From positions 14,785,501 through 14,849,500 of the forward strand of contig SMMW01000001.1 of NCBI GenBank assembly GCA_004794655.1: DNA of 64,000 bases, in the 5' to 3' direction. A program made the translations under genes and the position numbers. Below are positions 11,497 to 22,834 of this stretch, one piece after another (the stretch's first letter is position 1; the number at the start of each line of letters is the position of its first letter). The notes beneath the pieces are model-generated. The model searched no databases. It was not told where the DNA came from and was given only the letters and a program-made list of their open reading frames with translations. Source of the DNA: Marisa cornuarietis (Eukaryota > Mollusca > Gastropoda > Architaenioglossa > Ampullariidae).

Positions 11497-14400
11497 CGTG
11501 AACATGGGAGCAGAAAAAGGCACGAACAACGATAAAACTATGTTTATCATTAGTGTTCACATATATGAAATACATACGCGAAATGTACAAGATTGAACAT
11601 GTTATTATCTACACAAACGTTAAAAAAAACTAGATGCAGACCGTGATATAGTAAATCTTTCCTAAGATCCTTCCCAACTCTAACATTATGTGCGTAAAGA
11701 TCGCAGACTGCAACTTTTTATACTTAGAGACGTTTAATTGGGAGAGTATATCAGTCTGTAGCGTTTTTCTACTTTAAGAAGTGCGAGAAAATCACAGACT
11801 TACCATTTTCTACTTCGCAGTTAAAGCCCAGGAAGCCCTCGCGACACACGCAGCGATAGGTGAAGTCCAGTTCCTGGCACGTGCCGCCGTTCTTGCACGG
11901 GGAGGAGTCACACGAGTGTTTCTGAAGCACTGATACAACATGACGAATGACAGCTAGTCAGCTAGTCAGTTTGCCAGTCAGCCAACCAGCAAGGCACGTA
12001 AGCAATCATGCGATCGACTGAAGAACCAGCCAACACACCAACGAAGCAACAGTAAATATGAAATCTGCGACAATTATCTGTGATAACGTTTATCTTATTT
12101 TAATCATTCTAAAATATACTCCGTTTTCGTACGCGCTTGCACGCACAAACATACAGTTAAAGGCCTAGTAGGGTAAACAAAAAATTCTGCTGACTAAATG
12201 AAGCTCAGTACAAGATAAAATTTCTACAATCTAGATCAATTGCCTTCTATTACCTTCTTCAAGATACACGCCTACAAAAATCATACATCACATTTGTATA
12301 CAGATACGTCTATTATGGTCCCAGCTCTCCTACTGACATTAAACATAAACATTACAATCCTGACTTCTGTGTTGTTCATATCTTTCTGTGCATGGTGATG
12401 TTTGTACGGGTGTATCTCGAGAACGGAAGAAATCTATTCTCCTTGGTTTGGGGAAATAATCTCTCGCCCAGTCATTAGAACAAATCTGTAGCCCTACAGA
12501 CCTCTAAACACACTTAGATACGCACATCGCAAATGAGTGCATGAATTTAGGTGATTCTGCATTCAGCATACTCAGAACAAACAGAAAGGGAAAATGACGA
12601 GAAAGAAACTATGTCATAAACCATCCCCACCCACGCAAACAGAAACCGAATGACTGGGGTCTGACCTTCTCGAATCTGACAGTCGTTGCCGTGGTAGTGG
12701 CGAGGGCACTCACAGTAGTAGGTGAACAGCAAGTCGTAACACGTGCCACCATTTTTACACGGCGAGGACTGGCAGTGCTCTCGCGGTTCTGCAAGTGAAC
12801 AGGCAACTGCATGTCACTCATACACCCGAGATCTTGCATCTCGGCCCCGCAAACTTACTGCTCCTCCTGCTCATTCCAAAGTGCTACAATCTCTACCGCT
12901 CCTACTTCTGCTGGTGACCAAAAACTGAAACTAGGTCTCATCTACATGCTCCCTTCCTTTCCCCTGCAACAATCATCCGAGCAAAGATAGACAGAGAGGG
13001 CAGACATCACAATTTTATTGAGGAGGCCAGTGCCGATCAGGGTTGTCTAGAGCTTCGGACGAGTCGTACAAGAAGTGTCGACCAAGTGGCTGCTCATTTC
13101 CCCCGAGGCCCTAACAAGGCAAAAAATGTGTTAAATGGAAGCATCTATGTTCAGCTGAAGCAGGGATAGTTTTTTTCTAGTAATTGGACATTTTCCCGTT
13201 CTCCATAAAGCCTTGAAAAGGCCTAGTTTTTTGTAGCGTGTGGGTTCACTGTCATGCTGTATGGAGTACTTAAAGACCAACCTGAATGGTTTGCGTTTTT
13301 TGCAGATATAAACCTAACCTGTAAATTGCAGCTTCCCAAACCCATCCGTTAATTAATTATCCGCTAGCAAAGTACGCGATTTGCACCTGCGATCAACGAG
13401 CGCCGTCAACACCAAACAGAGAGAGTGAGTGACAGTTGGGATTATTCGGACGTTAAAGTCTGCATTTCTCGTGCTAAAGTAGCAGTTTTTCAGAACCACG
13501 AGAAATGCAGACTTTCAACGTCTGAATAACCCGAGCTGTCGCTCACTCTCTCTCTCTGTTTGGTGTTGACGGCTGCCAATGTTGTGAATGGTGCACTAGT
13601 GTGACGTAGTACAATGTTAGCCGCGCTTGTTGAAGTGCGAATCGTAGCGGATAATTAATTAATGGATGGGTTTGGAAAGCTAACATTTACAGGTTAGATT
13701 TATATCGCCTGTATCTACCGATATATGAAAACTTCGAAAACCATTCAGGTTGGTCTTTAATAAGCGAAGAGGTTTTTTTTTAAAATACGTGAATTAAAAA
13801 AATACTCGTCGCTTATTAAGATTCTTTTGAATTGAATTCTTGTGTCAAATAATAGTTAATCATTTTACATCGCTGATTGTTATTAGTGTAAGAAGTTTTT
13901 TTAATGATGTAGTTTGTGACCTTTTTTGGACACTTCTGGTACTTCAATCGGCGTGAGTGATTTTACGCATCACAAACAAGTGGTAAAAACTTGTTATGCT
14001 TATAAAACTGCTTTTATTCGCGCCTATTTACTTTGTATTTCAGAAAACGCTCTTGTTAAATTAGAGAGAATTGTGTGTGTGTTAGGTGGATCAAGTCCAA
14101 TAGATGGAGGAATTCTTTTTTTTATTTAGGGGGATGCAATCGAGACTAGTGTAATTACACAAAATTCTTTCGTCATCTTAATTAACAAAGGGGGGAAATT
14201 TCACGTGTTGACTCTGTTCAAACATCTTGGAAGAAACGATCAAGAAGCTTCAGTCGGCATAGTCAGTGGCGTAGGAAGATGCGCAGCTTTGGGGGACGGA
14301 GAGGGAAAACTCACTGCTGACAGCGAAGGACCTTCACATTCTTGCCTCCTCAGTATCTTTTTTGATGGGGCGGCTGTCCCCCCCCCTTGCCTCCCTGTTT

Positions 14401-15054
14401 CCTACGCCACGGATAGTTGATGCTAGACGTAGCAAAACAACGGTCTCCTTTCTTCATCATCGTGTTATCTTCATCACGAGAGAAGTGCGTTTTTGAGATG
14501 ATAACACATCAACAACATTGTTTTCGAATGTGGCTTTGTATGCTATCTTGGATTCTAGGAGGCAAATAGAGTGCTGCTGTCTTTCCATTCGTACAGCTGA
14601 CCATAGGACGTGTTCACCCTTTGACATGTATGGACTCTTGTTACTCTGTTTCCCCTAAAATAAGACCTAACACAAAAATGAGCCCTAGAATGATTTTTCA
14701 GGAAGCTCGTGATATAAGCCCTACCTAAGATATAAGCCAAGCAGACTGATTTCGCTCGTCCTTTCAAACACACAACACACTTTTTGATCTTTATAAAGTA
14801 AAAAATATTACTCTTATTTAGATAATACTTATATAAATAATACGACTGCATTAATGCTTAAAATGAATGATAATTAAATTACAAACAGACAATGATTCAA
14901 GGGGAAATGGAGTCGCATGAAATTCAGGCTCAAATTAAGGGTTTGGAGAGTTATGACGATGTCCCAGAAGAAGATGACATGACTATTAGAATAAATGTAG
15001 ATTTGTGTACCTTGAATTAATGTCGATTTTTGTACTTGATGAAATAAAACGTCC

Positions 15055-15129
<75 letters not shown>

Positions 15130-16813
15130 AGCCAGCGCACGTGCGTGAAGACATGCTCGTGAACTGACCGAGTTTGCTTTCGCAGTTGGAACCGCGGTAG
15201 TTGCTGGGGCACTCGCAATAATAGGTGTGCGTCAGCTGGTGGCACGTGCCCCCGTTGATGCAAGGAGACGACTTGCATGAGACGTGCTTCGGGTGGGCTG
15301 TTGACAGAGTAGGCAGAGAGAGAGAGAGAGAAGAATCAATCCTGCAGTCTCGGCATTTCGTTTATCTGTCATAATCGACTGGCGACGAGAGCTGCCAGAA
15401 ATCTTTTTCGAACAGAGCGACATTCGCATTTTTTCTCTTTTTTCCCCCTGAATCAGAATGCCAGCAGACGAAGTTAATTAAGGTTTTGTGTGACGACGTT
15501 TGGCGCGGTAATGACGGAAATTATATCCATCTCCACTCACTCGTTTGTTTTCTTGCTTCTTTGTCTGTTTCACGTTCATTTGTCTGTCCGTCCATCTATC
15601 ATTCGCTCATCAACAAATAGGCATGCGTAGATGGCTCTGTCTGTCCGTTCGTCCGTTCGTCCGTTCGTCCTACGTGCATGCATGCATGTTCTGAATCTGG
15701 TTCCATCGCATCAGTCAGGCTAACAGTCAAAATAGAATTAATGTGCGTGTGTGCCATTTACACAAGAAGACATTAAACAAGTAGGATATTTTTGGAGAAT
15801 AAAGAAAAAAATGGAAAAGCGCCTTACCGAGTTTGAGTTGGCAGTCGCGGCCATCATAGGTGTCCGGACAGTCGCAGTAGTAAGTGGTCAGCACCTGGTT
15901 GCACACCCCACCATTCTGACACGGGGACGACTCGCATAGACTAGTCTCCGCCCCTGCCACCAAAAAGAAAACGTCAACGAGGTTACCTGATATTTCTATT
16001 ATCCCCAGTTTTTTTTCTATTGTTATTTTAACAGGTACTTACTTCTGTTTCGCTGTAATTTATTTCTGTTTTGTCGCAAGTTCTTCGTTTCTATTGAGTA
16101 TTGTTTTCCGAGTCCCTTCAAGTGTGTTCTTTATTCAAATTTTTTAAAACACACCTTGATGTTCCATGATTCCTACCATGCACTTTTCTTAGTGCTTCTG
16201 TTCCAAGATACCTGAGTTTGTCTGAAAGGTCAAAGCTTCAGCCTGCACAGCCTTTTTTCTCTTTTTGTTATAACATGAGGTTCGATCGAATCAACAGAAC
16301 GGAGATCGTTTTCCACAGAGTTGTTACCATGCTCACACGCACTCGGAGTTTTTTTTATTATTATTATTGTTATTATTTCTGAGATGAGAAGAAAAATCAG
16401 GTTCGTCGGTACAACGTCTCTGCGCTTATGGAGGCCCAATTAGCCATCGCTCGCTGTGGTTCTTTCTGTCCAAATGACTGGTGACCGAATTTCAACCGAA
16501 CAGACGACAAGAAGCACGCCACCACCACCAGCACCACCAGCACTACCAGCACCACCAGTGTGTGTATGCCGGCGCGCGCGCACGTGTGTGTGTTTGTGTG
16601 TGCGAGACAAAGAGAGAGCGAGATCGTTATTATTTGAATGGTGTTAAGTGAATTTATAAAACGTATTTGAGGTCCACTGGTAAAAGTGCATACACTTGCA
16701 ACTTCATGTATGCAAGCGTCTTGAGCCCACCTTAGTTGATAGAGGAAGGCTCTCTACATCTTAATCTTATCTGTATTACCGCAAAACATGAATGCGTCCC
16801 TTAAAAGTGTGTG

Positions 16814-16844
<31 letters not shown>

Positions 16845-17185
16845 ATGCGTGCTTTTTAATGTAAAATCTAGACAAGCATTTCGTTAATTATTTTCGCATA
16901 GAAGTGTGAAGAGTATAATTTTATGCCCAACTCGAACTCTAAGAGGTCTGGTGCATAAACACAATTTCCAGACCTTAAGCAGTTATATTATGAACAGATA
17001 TATGTCTGGACATCAAGTTTCAGGTACAATCACAACCATTGACAACCTTACACAAAAAGTCACAGGTATAACGCACGTCTCTCACCTGAGTCCCTGAAGC
17101 AGGCGCATGCGAGTACGGCTAAAAATAGCGCAGCGTCCGGCGTGTTCGTTAAGAAGCTCGTACTTGCAGCACGAGAAAACATCAT
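10222..17185 (-). CDS. Type I membrane protein with five EGF-like domains and PPxY tail
   Basis: A complete gene of seven coding exons can be assembled on the minus strand: 17086-17185, 15828-15953, 15169-15297, 12666-12788, 11804-11929, 11301-11426 and 10222-10901. All introns are GT/AG and phase 1, and the sum is 1410 nt (469 residues). The start chosen (tandem Met at 17185) gives an N-terminus with the hydrophobic core AALFLAVLACACF, a likely signal peptide; the frame stays open further upstream, so this start is an inference. Each of five exons encodes one EGF-like domain (Cys40-71, 83-114, 124-155, 166-197, 207-239) of the form CxSxPCxNGGxC...YxCxC...C. The D-x-D/N-E calcium-binding signature is absent. 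A membrane span lies at about 273-295, followed by RRKC. The 170-residue tail has three PPxY motifs (PPEY, PPSY, PPSY at 455-458), known ligands of WW domains such as those of NEDD4-type ligases. It probably acts at the cell surface; the ligand is unknown. Confidence 0.85.
11117..11153. repeat. (CAA)n microsatellite
   Basis: About 12 CAA units in the last intron of the EGF-membrane gene. Confidence 0.9.
11449..11492. repeat. (CAAT)n microsatellite
   Basis: About 10 tetranucleotide units, beginning some 25 bp upstream of the fifth EGF exon on the minus strand. Confidence 0.9.
12157..12507. mobile_element. TTAA-flanked MITE, copy 1
   Basis: The left end is TTAA followed by AGGCCTAGTAGGG; the right end is a degenerate inverted version, CCCTACAGACCT then CTAA. 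An internal segment at about 12386-12440 matches the element at 56065-56447 closely (GTGCATGxTGATGTTTGTA and CGAGAACGGA). It is non-coding. TTAA at the termini is the target of piggyBac-type transposases, so a non-autonomous piggyBac-like element is inferred. It lies in the intron between the third and fourth EGF exons. Confidence 0.6.
13270..13760. mobile_element. Foldback/MITE: long palindrome flanked by TTAA
   Basis: The two halves are inverted repeats. The outer ends are TTAA-AGACCAACCTGAATGGTTT and its complement, the middle shares AATTAATTAT and TTTGGTGTTGACGGC arms, and the inner arms (GACGTTAAAGTCTGCATTTC and its complement) close on a 23-nt loop at 13474-13496. The right arm has about 60 extra bases. 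No transposase is encoded. It is intronic, between the EGF2 and EGF3 exons. Confidence 0.85.
14640..14780. mobile_element. Possible degenerate MITE (ataagacc/ataagccc type)
   Basis: The sequence has a terminal TTTCCCCTAAAATAAGACC motif followed by repeated TAAGCCC-like words. This resembles a widely distributed class of short DNA-transposon derivatives, but I cannot delimit both ends. It is intronic in the EGF gene. Confidence 0.3.
15053..15128. repeat. (GCGT)n-(GT)n microsatellite
   Basis: About 10 GCGT units followed by about 16 GT units, ending some 40 bp downstream of the donor site of the EGF2 exon (minus-strand gene). Confidence 0.95.
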
Positions 17186-19766
17186 GCAACGTCTCCTAGT
17201 GTTGTTATCACCCCTCAAAAAACGTGTCCCTTCTGTCCCGGATGTGCACCCTTTGACCGGCAGGAGCACACGACGCAAGCCGTACTGCTCCCCTAAAAGA
17301 ATCTGGACCAGAAGGACGTGGATGCCTCGTCGATGGCGAGCGGTCTTTCTTCTTCTTCTTTTCTTTCTTTCTCTTCCGGCTGAGCAGTGCTCTGAAATGC
17401 AACAGTGGCTGGGAGCGAATCCGCGGTACCTATTAACTGATCGATCAAGACTGCCAGGCCAGGTCGCGCAAAACAACGCTTTGTCTCGCGCCGCTCGCAC
17501 GAGATGTTTCGCGCAAGCACCCACGCGGAGTCTGCCCGCGCCTACCGGTCGATGTTTCACCGTCTCCTTGGGCAGAGGAGCTGCGATGTAAGATCTTTGT
17601 TGGCTTTGCTGCAACAAAGGAACGACCGTGTTTGTGCACCCTGAACAACTCTCACACAAAAACGAGGCACCTATGCGTATGGAAGCTGCGCGCTCGTGTG
17701 GGTGTATATTTTTATGTACGAAGGCATCTTTTTGCAACTATTCGTCACCTGCTAATATGGGGTTGTTTAGCTCTGGCACTGGTTCCCTATGGGGTAAGCA
17801 TTGCACTCTCGTGTTGTCTCGTATTCGCCACCCTGCAGGACACGGTGCCATGAAGACGAGGTCGACAGACAGCAAGACAGAAAGGAGGAGGTAATTCATT
17901 GATGAACATGTCTGACCTTTGACACAGCTCCTAGAGAGGAGCTTAGGCCGTGTCACAAAACGGTTATAGAGTCTTTCCGTCTCTATTTGTTCGGCGGGGT
18001 CTTCATTTCTTTTCCTCGGACATAGTCTAGCTCATCCCTTAAAGGTCAACCCGATTGCAACATTGTTTCTTTATGATCGTGTTAAGCTCGTTTTAAAATA
18101 ATATTTCCCAAATATGAGTACATAATGATCCTTAATTTTAAAGATATAAGCCTTTAAACATCGGCATTCTCCCCTACAACTAGGAAGGCGGACAAAAATT
18201 ACTCTCCTGTACTGGAGGTTCTCTCACGTGATCGAAGTATTTGTAACAGCGAGTGTGAATGTCTTCGAGTGAAATGAAGAAACATCACTCAGGCTGTCGT
18301 GTTCAAGGAGCGATTTTGTTCGCCCAAAAATGAAACAGCTGAATTTGGAATACACATTGGAACTTTATTTAGAAGCTTCGAATGAAGTTAAAAAAATAAT
18401 TAAATGGTCCAAACTGAATTCATTTAACAGACTGGTAAGTCAATTAGATCAAAATTTAGTGGGCAACAATAGTTACAACTGACTGCTGATAAGGATTTTT
18501 TACAATTAAAGATGTAATGATAGTTTGAAACATGTTTATGTAAATACGTATTTCTTCCTCAGTTAGCTGCATGCAGAATTTTCTATTTACTTACTGATAC
18601 TCGGTCGTACGTGTTCCCGTTTAAGCTCCTTATAATATCACCCTCAATTCTTTTTTTCCCCTTTTTTAGCTGTTTCGATCACGCACATCAATGGTGCCCT
18701 CACACTGTCAGTTGTTGTTAGCATTATGTTGAATAAAGATACGACTGATGATGATGTGTTTGTGACTGTCACACGATGTTACTTGGAGACCAGATCCGGT
18801 GTAGAAACTGTCGATGTTGCATATCTGATGCTTGACCAGCAGTCGTAGTTGGTTTTAACATCTCGTGCTTTTGTGTAGTAAGCACTGCTGTAGGAATAAG
18901 ATTTCTTCGGTTTACTAAAAGTCCAAGACTTGCTTGAACTGTACAAGTGACTGGATAACAATCGATTTTGAAACGTTTTGAGCAAATTCATGAGTACGGT
19001 GTGGGGACCAATTAGTTCGCAAGGCACGTTTGAACAAAGTTAATCCACTGGCGTTTGCTGCCATTATCTTTAAGATTTCCTTCATGAGTACAAACTAACT
19101 CCCTCTGAGTGTCGAGGAGAACATTCAGCAACAGCACAATGTGTCCCGGTCAGTTTTATTTTACCGAGGATTGCATCTTTTCTCTTCGACTTATGCTAGT
19201 GCAAACGGTGCTATTTTTAGAAATACGTTCGTTTCGTCACTTCCTGTTTTCTCGACAAATCCAGATGTGCTTAAGAGAAAAATATTAATATAAAATCTTT
19301 CATGCCTCTCTGTCATGAAAGACCACCGGAACATGTTTTTGTGATACACTGTGCTCTGTTTCCAGCGATGCTCAGCGATCGGGTTGGACTTTAAAGGCGC
19401 AATCGTGCACATATAAAATAGACATGATGGTACGTTTCACGAGCACTCTTTCGTGCGCGCGAGGAAGCACCGAGAAAGAGAGAGAGAGAAAAGGAAAAAT
19501 AAGAAGCATAAAAGCAAATAATATTGAAAACGAAACAACGGGTACATAAGCTAAGATTTTTTATGTGAAGCTGTTATTTAGAGAGGAATAAGATTACCAA
19601 AATCAAAGAGGACGCCGGGTAAAAGGCGTTTTCTGCACTTTTCAGTAAACAGTTGGGGCGGGCGGCAGCAGTTTTTGCGCCAGCTACTGTCATAACTGAT
19701 TTACTTTCAAAGACGTCAGACCAAAGTGCAGAATAAATTAAGCCATTGTTAGTCAGATACGAAAAA

Positions 19767-19880
<114 letters not shown>

Positions 19881-20376
19881 AAGATGTTGATAATAACAAA
19901 CATACAATAAAAATACTACATAATAGACAAAGTTGGGGAAGAAAGAGAAGAAAGAAGCACAAAAATAGAAAAAAAGGAAAACAGAGGGAGAAATTCTAAA
20001 AGTATTGACGAAATAAATGTGTCATTACTTTACTAAAATCCACGAAACGTCGATGTTTTACGAAAGAACTAGTCAACGAATTTCCAAAACTAAAACACAA
20101 GATAACGAATAACAAATGTTATATGTGGGACAGAGAAGATTCTTCATGAGCTGAACCATGACATCTACTAGGATAGCCAATCTTCGCCAGGTGAGACAGG
20201 TAGAAGTACGTCAGAGAAACCTAAACTCCCCTACAGCCACACAGTATTTCAAATCAATGTTTAACTTGCTTGCAAACTATGACAAAAGTGTGTGTTATCC
20301 CAAGTGACACTCATTTCAAAGTTTCTCAGTTGTTTATCGGGTGCGAACATGCATGTCACAGCACGAATGTTAACGC

Positions 20377-20378
<2 letters not shown>

Positions 20379-20419
<41 letters not shown>

Positions 20420-20437
20420 TGTGCGTGTGCGTGTGTC
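20379..20437. repeat. (GT)n microsatellite
   Basis: About 20 GT units followed by interrupted GTGCGT units, about 0.4 kb upstream of the start codon of the repeat-ectodomain membrane gene. Confidence 0.9.
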
Positions 20438-20797
20438 TGTGTGAACTTGTTGGCATGACATTTCTGACAAACAGTACCCACACTCCACCCGATTGCCAGT
20501 CCTGTTATCAGCGGAGGCATTTAAAATTTACTGTCCGCCAGGGCTACAGTGAGGTCGGCTGATGTTGTGCAGCAGACACATCTTTGAAACTAATGCATCT
20601 AAGAAGACAGGCCCACCGTTGGTGCTCGTGTGTTCAAATTCCTGTACCCGAAAGCACGTTAATCTCAGCTCCTGCACGACGTTTCGACAGCTTGAACTGT
20701 ACTAGACTGTCGTCGCCCGAGCTTTTGCCAAGCCCAATTCGAAGACGCAGGGAGGACAGTATTTGTGTGTAGTTCTCCTTTCAGCTTCGTGTCCGTC

Positions 20798-22793
20798 ATG
20801 AACAGGAGACTTCATGCTGTGAGTGACGAGACCAGAAATGGGTCTGTGTTACTGGAAGTTCTTCTTCTACTTGCCATGGTCACACTGGGAGCAGGTCAGT
20901 GTACGGAAGTCCGTCACAGGTGCATTACTTCTTTTCTAGTTCATGAACTGACCGGTTAAGAAAAAGACTTTCTGAGGGGCAGATTCAATAACCTGGAGAT
21001 GGGAGGCATCAGGCATATTATAAGTATGTCTATGCCATATGTTTTTGACGATAATGCGCTATTCTTATGAACACGCTTAGGTGCTGACAGTTTACGATGA
21101 CGAAAAATGGCTTCTTTTTACTAGATTAGGTAGCTATAAGACTGTATTAAATAAGGATTGACATCGACGAGATAACAATTAACACTATCTTGTCTTTTTA
21201 GGCACAATATTGGGTGAGATTGTTCCAATAACAGAATCAAGACACCGTATTTAAGTCCCTGATGAATTTCTGCTGTCTTTATCCCATCTGACTGATTCCA
21301 TGCATGGGCATTTCAGCTGACTAATTCCTGTTATGAGTATAGTATCATCAAGAAAACGGATCGTTCTTTTTTTTGAGTAAATAAGACTGCCTTTGCTGGA
21401 TCGCAATGTTCTTGAATCATTTTAGACTGTCAGGAGTAACAATAATCTTGAACGCTCAAACTTGTGATGAACAATTGATGGGTACTTGGTGAACTCTTGG
21501 TAAACAGTTAACAATATATAAGAAGAGTGACAAAAAAATGTGTACAACAATAGAACAATGTAGAACAGGCCTCTATTGCAATCTACCATCCTGTTATTAG
21601 GTGGCATGGCAACAGAATACGAACAGTGACTCTCGTCGCATCCCTCGGTTTAGGGATACACTCAACAAAATTCCTAAATGGAGTCCCAGAATTATTTACT
21701 CCAAAACAATTTCATTTTGCAACATTCAATTATTAATATGATTGTTTTTTAACGGCTAGAGTCACTGCTCGCTCTTCCTTACTAATTAACAACATTGTCT
21801 CACAATTAACGCACTATCCAATAATTAATCAACAAAGTAGCTGTCATTATTCATAACCTTGTCGGTAGGTGAAGAAAGGTAGGATGACGATGTTTCTTCT
21901 CTTTTCACCAAACACTCGACTAACATCAGTCAGTCAGTTGTCCCTTGACCGGCACCTGTCGTTCGGGGGGGGGGGCACATGGATAGACGCGGCAGCTGAC
22001 AGGCTCACTATTGTCTGTTTTGGTAACGTTCGTAAGCCAGTTCTTCCTCTGGCCACCGCGGCGTCGACTACCCTCCAAGGTGCCTTGAAAGATAGTCTTC
22101 GACAAGGTGTCGTGCAGGGTCACATGGCCAAAGAAGACCAGCTTACGTCGCCTGCTTTCTGAAATTATATGTTTCTGGTGTTCTACGAGTGTGGAAATCT
22201 TGTTTCGTACAAAGTTAATGGTTCTGTGTTCTCTTTTTTGCGATCCGGAGCTGCCTTCTCAGTCACTTTTCCTCGAATGCCTGGATTCTTCTTTCCGTTT
22301 CAGCGAGCAGAATCCACGTGTGACATCCGTAGAGCAGGATCGGCACTACCAGTGATTTGTACACATTGTAATTGTTAGTGAGCTTTGTCTTATGGCTATG
22401 CCAGATCCTCTCTAGCTTAACCGTTGGCGCTGTTGCTGTTGCGGATGTCTGCCGTTCTTTGAGATAGTGGCTCCCAAGTACTTGAACCTACTTACTTCTT
22501 CAAGTTGTACCTTGTTCATATAGATCTCTGTTTTGCCACTGCCGTTGATCATAACTTTGCTTTTTTAGGTGCTGGTCTCCATTCCATATGCATCTGAACT
22601 GTCGGTCTGTGGGTGAGGTCTTGCAGCCATTCGCCAGTTACAGTTTCGTGTATCTGAAGGCTATCAGGGGTACATGGCGTCGTCTATAGTCTACTTTTTC
22701 TTTCCTTTAGTGTTTCATTGGTCCTTATCTTTGTTGGTCTTTTAACCTGGTATTATTCGTATAGGTTTTCTTGGCTCTTTAATTTGCAGAGCA

Positions 22794-22834
<41 letters not shown>

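Noticed and set aside
17187..17737. Extension of the EGF gene start upstream (frame stays open to 17737)
   Set aside because: The extra sequence is Arg/Cys/Ser-rich and lacks protein character; starting at 17185 gives a proper signal peptide. The alternative is not excluded.
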